From NCBI GenBank assembly GCA_944388955.1, contig CALXKJ010000006.1:1-64000 (forward strand): a stretch of DNA of 64,000 nucleotides, written 5' to 3'. Shown in pieces: positions 60,014 to 64,000 of this stretch. This DNA comes from an uncultured Spirochaetaceae bacterium (lineage in GTDB: Bacteria; Spirochaetota; Spirochaetia; Sphaerochaetales; Sphaerochaetaceae). The translations under genes and the position numbers were made by a program. Below the pieces are notes generated by a model. The model was not told the origin of the DNA. It ran no database searches and worked only from the letters and a program-made list of their open reading frames with translations. The stretch's first letter is position 1. Each line of letters begins with the position of its first letter.

Positions 60014-61390
60014 ATGGAAAAAGAAGTCAGAGCCAAGAGAACTATGGATATGCTCAGCGGCTCTCTTTTCGATAAGCTTCTCATCTTCGCAATCCCGCTT
60101 GCTCTGAGCAGTATCCTTCAGCAGCTTTTCACTTCTGTGGATGTCGCTGTTGTCGGGCATTTTGCAGAGAATCCCGCAGTGGCAACAGCCGCAGTGGGAT
60201 GCAATGGGCCTGTAATCAATCTGATCATCAATCTCTTTGTTGGGATATCAATAGGGGCCAATGTAGTCATTTCGAACTATATAGGAGAGGGGAGCCGGGA
60301 GAAAATCGGCAGTGCTGTTCATAGCGCGATGTCCATTGCCATTATCAGCGGTGTATTCATTCTTGTTCTTGGGCTTGCTGTGGCTGAGCCTGTGCTGTCT
60401 ATGATGAATACACCTGAAAGTGTTAAGCATTACGCTGTCGAGTATCTGAGAATCTATTCGCTGGGAATGCCATTTGTGATGGTCTATAACTTCGGTGCCG
60501 CGATTCTCCGGAGTATAGGCGATACAAGACGTCCTCTTATCTGTCTTGTTTTCTCAGGTGTTCTTAATGCGCTTCTCAATCTCTTTCTCGTGATAGTCTT
60601 CCATCTTGATGTTGCAGGCGTTGCTATAGCCACTGTGATTTCCAATGGCGTCAGCGCATCTATGATCTTCGTGTTCCTCATGAGAGAGAAGAATGAGATT
60701 CATCTGGATATAAAGCGTTTGAGGATCTCCAGACAGGTTGCGCTGAGAATGATGAAGATAGGCATTCCAGCAGGATTGCAGAGCATGGTCTTCTCTCTTT
60801 CGAATGTCATAATACAGTCAGTGCTCAATGGTTTCGGAACTGCCGCAGTAGCAGGGTCGGCTGTGTCTCTGAATTATGAGAACTTCTCGTACTTCATAAT
60901 CTCGGCGTTCACCCAGACTGCGGTAACATTCACAAGCCAGAATTTCGGTGCACGGAATTATGAGAGATGCAAGCGGGTTTTCAGGCTCTGTATGGCTTCT
61001 GCAATCGTTCTTACGGGTATGATGAGCTGGACATTCATCCTTGGCCGCGATTTCTTCATCTCAATCTTTACCAATGATCCTGAAGTTGCCAGATATGCTG
61101 CGATAAGGCTTATGATGATTCTATCTCTCAATATTCTTTCCAATACATATGAGATAGGAGGAGCTTCACTAAGGGGTATAGGCTATTCGATGACTCCTGC
61201 GATTCTTACTGTCTTCGGAACTTGTGTCTTCCGCCTCCTCTGGGCTTATACGATATGCCGCATGTATCCAAGCTTTGATGTGCTTATCGCTGTCTATCCG
61301 ATTTCATGGGTTCTGACAGGGAGCGCGGTGCTTATCGCGTATTTCGCTATACGGAAAAGAGTATTCTCAGCACCGCGTCGGCTGGTGTGA
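60014..61390 (+). CDS. MATE-family efflux transporter
   Basis: 458 aa from ATG 60014 (MEKEVRAKRTMDMLSGSL); the frame opens at a TTG 30 bp earlier that overlaps the promoter. SLFDKLLIFAIPLALSSILQQLFTSVDVAVVGHFAE is the MATE helix 1 region, and NFGARNYERCKRVF marks the second half. Twelve predicted helices. Its start lies 52 bp after the SDR stop and appears to have its own promoter. Confidence 0.9.
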   Translation: MEKEVRAKRTMDMLSGSLFDKLLIFAIPLALSSILQQLFTSVDVAVVGHFAENPAVATAAVGCNGPVINLIINLFVGISIGANVVISNYIGEGSREKIGSAVHSAMSIAIISGVFILVLGLAVAEPVLSMMNTPESVKHYAVEYLRIYSLGMPFVMVYNFGAAILRSIGDTRRPLICLVFSGVLNALLNLFLVIVFHLDVAGVAIATVISNGVSASMIFVFLMREKNEIHLDIKRLRISRQVALRMMKIGIPAGLQSMVFSLSNVIIQSVLNGFGTAAVAGSAVSLNYENFSYFIISAFTQTAVTFTSQNFGARNYERCKRVFRLCMASAIVLTGMMSWTFILGRDFFISIFTNDPEVARYAAIRLMMILSLNILSNTYEIGGASLRGIGYSMTPAILTVFGTCVFRLLWAYTICRMYPSFDVLIAVYPISWVLTGSAVLIAYFAIRKRVFSAPRRLV

Positions 61391-61392
61391 AA

Positions 61393-61412
61393 AATGCGGG
61401 TTTCCCCGCATT
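61393..61412 (-). terminator. Terminator of the flavodoxin gene
   Basis: AATGCGGG (61393-61400) and CCCGCATT (61405-61412) with a 4-nt loop. The minus strand continues with a T run (CATTTTTCAC), so it terminates the minus-strand gene; it also lies just after the MATE gene. Confidence 0.85.
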
Positions 61413-61414
61413 CC

Positions 61415-61918
61415 TCATATAAGTCCTGAATCCTGAAGATACTTGCTGATTCTCTTTTCCGCGCCTTCTTCGTCGGAGTGCACGATTGAGCCTTTTATGG
61501 CAAGGCCTTTCCTGATATCAGCCGTTGGGTATGCTTCCTTGAGCATCCTTTCCATATATCCAAGACCGTTGTCCTCATGTGTGCATACTGGATAAACGGA
61601 GATGCCATCTAACGTGAGGTTATCAAGGAGCGTGTACATAGCCATCGGAAGATCTCCCCACCAGTTCGGATAGACAAGCACTATGCTGTCAACTCCATCC
61701 ATCTGCGGATAATCCATTATCTCAGGTCTAGCGTTGCTTTCTCTTTCACTTCTGGCTTTCTTATTGAGTTCTTCAGCATCCTCTGGATATGGAGCAGAAG
61801 GTCGCACGGTGAAAAGTGAGCCACCTGTCTTTCCGCTTATAATCCTGGCAAGTTTTCCTGTGCTCCCATCAGGCTCTGGTGAACCGCTTTTAGAAAAGCA
61901 TGCAATTAGTATAGACAT
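61415..61918 (-). CDS. Flavodoxin-family protein
   Basis: 167 aa with the flavodoxin alpha/beta pattern: ILIACFSKSG...GSTGKLARIIS (FMN phosphate loop), VDSIVLVYPNWWGDLPMAMYTLLD (isoalloxazine loop) and PVCTHEDNGLGYMERML. This is the long-insert flavodoxin_4 type, used as a small redox carrier or reductase. GGAGGAA lies upstream. Monocistronic. Confidence 0.85.
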   Translation of the reverse strand: MSILIACFSKSGSPEPDGSTGKLARIISGKTGGSLFTVRPSAPYPEDAEELNKKARSERESNARPEIMDYPQMDGVDSIVLVYPNWWGDLPMAMYTLLDNLTLDGISVYPVCTHEDNGLGYMERMLKEAYPTADIRKGLAIKGSIVHSDEEGAEKRISKYLQDSGLI

Positions 61919-61967
61919 ATATTCCTCCGCATTGATGATATACCATCAATGACGTGGTGGGAAAGCA

Positions 61968-62558
61968 TCAGATGTGTATTCGTCTGCCTATCCAGGAGAC
62001 AGCTGGTCCTACTGTGAATGCCATTATGACAGTGCCGATTGTCAGAGAGCCGGAGGCGATTAGGCCTATTGCTATGGCTATGAAATCCCAGGCCATCCGC
62101 AAAGCATAGAAGGGTATTGGGATGTGCTCGCTTGCCATTGCTGGAATCGTGTCAAATGGAGCTAGACCGAGGCCAGCATTCATATAGAGCGCTGCGGATA
62201 CAAGGAATAGGACAAGAGCAATTGCGAATGTAATAGTCCTGTATGGCTGGGCAGTGAATATTTCAGATGAAAGGTATTTTCCCTCGAGGAATGTACAGAA
62301 ATCTGATGTGTAGCCAATAAGCGTCATATTTGCGATTGTCCCGATGCCAATCATTTTCCGTCCCCAGATAATCTCGGGAATGAATAAGATTGCATTGATT
62401 GTCAGCATGACTGAGCCCAGTGACATATTTAAGCGGGATGCGACAGAGGCGTTCATGAAGGATGATGTATCCGTTCCATATCCGACGCCAAGGAGGAATG
62501 AGAGGAATATTCCCATTCCTATGACACCTGTAAACATCAGCATGATTTTCCTTCGCAT
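61968..62558 (-). CDS. YczE/YitT-like membrane protein
   Basis: 196 aa from the ATG at 62558 with GGAGAAG upstream; the longer frame is unsupported. Five to six helices and the family segment NAGLGLAPFDTIPAMASEHIPIPF. The role of the family is poorly known. LrgB lies 107 bp upstream on the same strand, with no clear link. Confidence 0.75.
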   Translation of the reverse strand: MRRKIMLMFTGVIGMGIFLSFLLGVGYGTDTSSFMNASVASRLNMSLGSVMLTINAILFIPEIIWGRKMIGIGTIANMTLIGYTSDFCTFLEGKYLSSEIFTAQPYRTITFAIALVLFLVSAALYMNAGLGLAPFDTIPAMASEHIPIPFYALRMAWDFIAIAIGLIASGSLTIGTVIMAFTVGPAVSWIGRRIHI

Positions 62559-62664
62559 TGTCTTCTCCAAAAGGATTATAAGCAGAAATGCATGCATTCC
62601 GTCTATTGTTGTTATTATCGACGGCATTAACACATGGGGAAAATCCGCAAGCTGACTGCAGTTT

Positions 62665-63348
62665 TCAGAACAGCAGAAGCGAGAGTATGACAGTGATAAT
62701 CCCAGACATCACAAGCGCAATTGATGAGAGTGCGCCCTGAACTTCTCCAAGTTCTATGGCTTTGCTTGTTCCGACTGCATGGCTCGCGCTTCCGAAAGCC
62801 ATGCCCGATGCTATCTCATTCCTGATCCTGAATGCTTTGATGAGAACAGGACCGATTATGCTTCCTGTTATTCCTGTTATTATCACGGAGAGGACAGTAA
62901 GCGATTCAATACCGCCAAGGTTCTGCGATACAGCAATTGCCATTGGGGTTGTGATGCTCTTCGGAATAAGTGACATCGTTATCTCATCAGAAAGTCCGAA
63001 TAATTTTGAGAGCGTAAGTACGATGAGTATTGATGACAATGAGCCTGCAAGGCTTCCTGCTGTGACAGAAAGAATATGTTTCTTCAGTAAATCCCTCTGC
63101 CTGTAGATTGTTATCGCGAGCACCGCTGTGGCAGGGGATAGAAACATGTTGATGATGTCGCCGCCATTGTCATACCACTCCAATGGAATACCTGTAACAA
63201 GAAGCAGCGGTATGATAATCAGATAAGATATGAGAAGCGGATTGAGAAGCGCCAGCTTTGTCTTTCTGTTTATCCAGCATCCAATGCTGTATGCAGCTAT
63301 GGATAAGGTTATCCCGAAAAATGGTGATGCGAATACTGTTTCCATCAT
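62665..63348 (-). CDS. lrgB: LrgB-family protein
   Basis: 227-aa membrane protein. The LrgB pattern is intact: NPLLISYLIIIPLL, FLSPATAVLAITIYRQRDLLKKH, SLIPKSITTPMAIAVSQNLGG and FGSASHAVGTSKAIELGEVQGALSS. Partner of the holin-like LrgA just upstream (4-bp overlap). The pair modulates murein hydrolase activity in Firmicutes and has been linked to pyruvate or glycolate transport in other organisms; function here is open. Confidence 0.93.
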   Translation of the reverse strand: MMETVFASPFFGITLSIAAYSIGCWINRKTKLALLNPLLISYLIIIPLLLVTGIPLEWYDNGGDIINMFLSPATAVLAITIYRQRDLLKKHILSVTAGSLAGSLSSILIVLTLSKLFGLSDEITMSLIPKSITTPMAIAVSQNLGGIESLTVLSVIITGITGSIIGPVLIKAFRIRNEIASGMAFGSASHAVGTSKAIELGEVQGALSSIALVMSGIITVILSLLLF

Positions 63349-63704
63349 TTCTCTTTTCTCTCCTCAAAGCGCATCACGAGGCTGACTGTCCCCGCTGTGA
63401 TAAGAAAGACGAGAACTGTAGACAGTATTGAGATGAGCAGAAACTGCCACCATATCGATGAAATCGTATCGAAATGCTCTATAACCTTCACTCCAGCTGG
63501 AATGAAGAAGAAAGCCATGTTCGAAAGCAGGAAGTCACTTTTCTCCTTTATGTGGTCAATCCTGAGTATTCCCGAAAATAGAGCGGCAAGCAGCAACAGC
63601 ATTGCGGCTATAGCTGAAGGAAACGGAAAAGGGAGCAATGCACTGACGATTTCTCCCATCAGACATAGAAAGAATATGATTGCAATCTGATAAAGTATCT
63701 TCAT
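63345..63704 (-). CDS. lrgA: LrgA/CidA-family holin-like protein
   Basis: 119 aa with four hydrophobic helices and the LrgA motif PFPSAIAAMLLLLAALFSGIL, then DFLLSNMAFFFIPAGVKVIEHFD. First gene of the lrgAB pair. No Shine-Dalgarno sequence is visible before its ATG; a TG-rich TAAATT element lies about 18 nt upstream on the minus strand. Divergent from the amino-acid ABC ATPase gene. Confidence 0.92.
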   Translation of the reverse strand: MKILYQIAIIFFLCLMGEIVSALLPFPFPSAIAAMLLLLAALFSGILRIDHIKEKSDFLLSNMAFFFIPAGVKVIEHFDTISSIWWQFLLISILSTVLVFLITAGTVSLVMRFEERKEK

Positions 63705-63787
63705 GTTGGCCCGGTCAGGAAATTTATCACAGAAGCTGCTTTTTCTGCTACATATCTTTTTCCATTAATCGGTAAAAAATAATCTGT

Positions 63788-63880
63788 AATAGGTAGCCCC
63801 TGTCGGAAAATGCTGATACTATCGGGGTGGGATATATCTGGAGGCTAAGGGGAAACCCGTAGACAGTGAATCACTATTTG
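63788..63880 (+). promoter_or_regulatory. Structured leader before the amino-acid ABC ATPase gene, unclassified
   Basis: AATAG (63788-63792) pairs with CTATT (63874-63878), and CTGTC (63800-63804) with GACAG (63862-63866), leaving a symmetric 7/7 internal loop. The enclosed 57 nt contain GGG-AAA-CCC and further G-rich stems. A T run (TTTTTT) follows at 63881-63886, just before the Shine-Dalgarno AAGGAAG. This resembles a riboswitch-like leader, but no known class was matched. Confidence 0.35.
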
Positions 63881-63897
63881 TTTTTTAAGGAAGTGCA

Positions 63898-64000
63898 ATG
63901 ATAGAGATCAAGCACCTGAGAAAAGTATTTGATGATGACACAATCCCGCTGAAAGACATTGACGTAACAATTAACGACGGCGATGTGATTTCCATCATCG
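63898..64000 (+). CDS. Amino-acid ABC transporter ATP-binding protein (partial, runs off the window)
   Basis: The first 34 codons only. MIEIKHLRKVF...PLKDIDVTINDGDVISII is the N-terminus of the polar amino-acid importer ATPases (GlnQ/HisP type), cut just before the Walker A motif. AAGGAAG lies upstream. The structured leader suggests metabolite control of this transporter. Confidence 0.8.
   Translation, partial: MIEIKHLRKVFDDDTIPLKDIDVTINDGDVISII

Noticed and set aside
1-64000. Search for CRISPR arrays, insertion sequences, prophage genes and rRNA
   Set aside because: No regularly spaced repeats, transposase motifs, phage structural genes or rRNA sequence were recognised. The only tandem array is the coding minisatellite at 6568-6927.

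Overview
The window reads as ordinary chromosome of a host-associated anaerobic spirochaete, most likely Sphaerochaetaceae-like. The taxon call is inference. It rests on the sugar-binding protein whose signal peptide ends in AFA-GGKKE (common in spirochaete solute-binding proteins), the YesMN-type and MsmX-dependent sugar systems, several MATE pumps, an anaerobic sulfatase maturase, and an exported choloylglycine-hydrolase-family enzyme that suggests a gut. Coding density is high. I see no insertion sequence, prophage, CRISPR array or rRNA, and only one tRNA (Gly-CCC).

Layout: 0.1-4.3 kb: a beta-helix-like lipoprotein behind a G9 tract, a LysR regulator divergent from a split chromate transporter, and a Gfo/Idh oxidoreductase. 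4.4-9.2 kb: an operon of a very acidic 1026-aa protein with 20 tandem hexapeptides, an IMPase-family phosphatase and an in-frame HAD-RidA fusion. 9.3-16.5 kb: a complete his operon, hisL-G-D-C-B-H-A-F-IE, with leader peptide and attenuator. 16.5-25 kb: MATE pump, aspartokinase, a second lipoprotein behind a C9 tract, MsmX-like ATPase, TetR, CorC-like protein, then an AbrB-type regulator overlapping a radical-SAM sulfatase maturase. 25.3-41.2 kb: a carbohydrate locus (GH105, sulfatase, DUF1961/YesU, PL26/YetA-like lyase, ABC importer without its own ATPase, YesMN-type two-component system, GH106-like protein), interrupted by a toxin-antitoxin pair. 41.3-64 kb: tRNA-Gly, housekeeping and transport genes (manA, cysteine desulfidase-like protein, exonuclease, PAP2, EamA, choloylglycine hydrolase family, M18 peptidase, ung, alkaline phosphatase, YibE/F, butyrate kinase, glycosyltransferase, Y-family polymerase with YolD-like partner, SDR, flavodoxin, YczE-like, LrgAB) and the start of an amino-acid ABC ATPase behind a structured leader.

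How the parts fit: the carbohydrate genes resemble the Bacillus subtilis yes/yte/yet rhamnogalacturonan system. None of the enzymes has a signal peptide, so imported oligosaccharides, apparently including sulfated ones, would be processed in the cytoplasm. The sulfatase Cys would be converted to formylglycine by the maturase just upstream, and the importer probably borrows the MsmX-like ATPase at 20.4-21.5 kb.

The strongest regulatory observations are these. (1) A classical histidine attenuator: a 15-residue leader peptide with four consecutive His and an intrinsic terminator just before hisG, apparently read from a transcript that starts at the leader peptide's own ATG. (2) A recurring leaderless architecture, a -10 hexamer followed by 6-7 nt and then ATG, at about ten genes without a Shine-Dalgarno sequence; four carry exactly TATCAT-N6-ATG. 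(3) Two lipoprotein promoters with 9-nt G or C tracts placed where length changes would alter the -35/-10 spacing.
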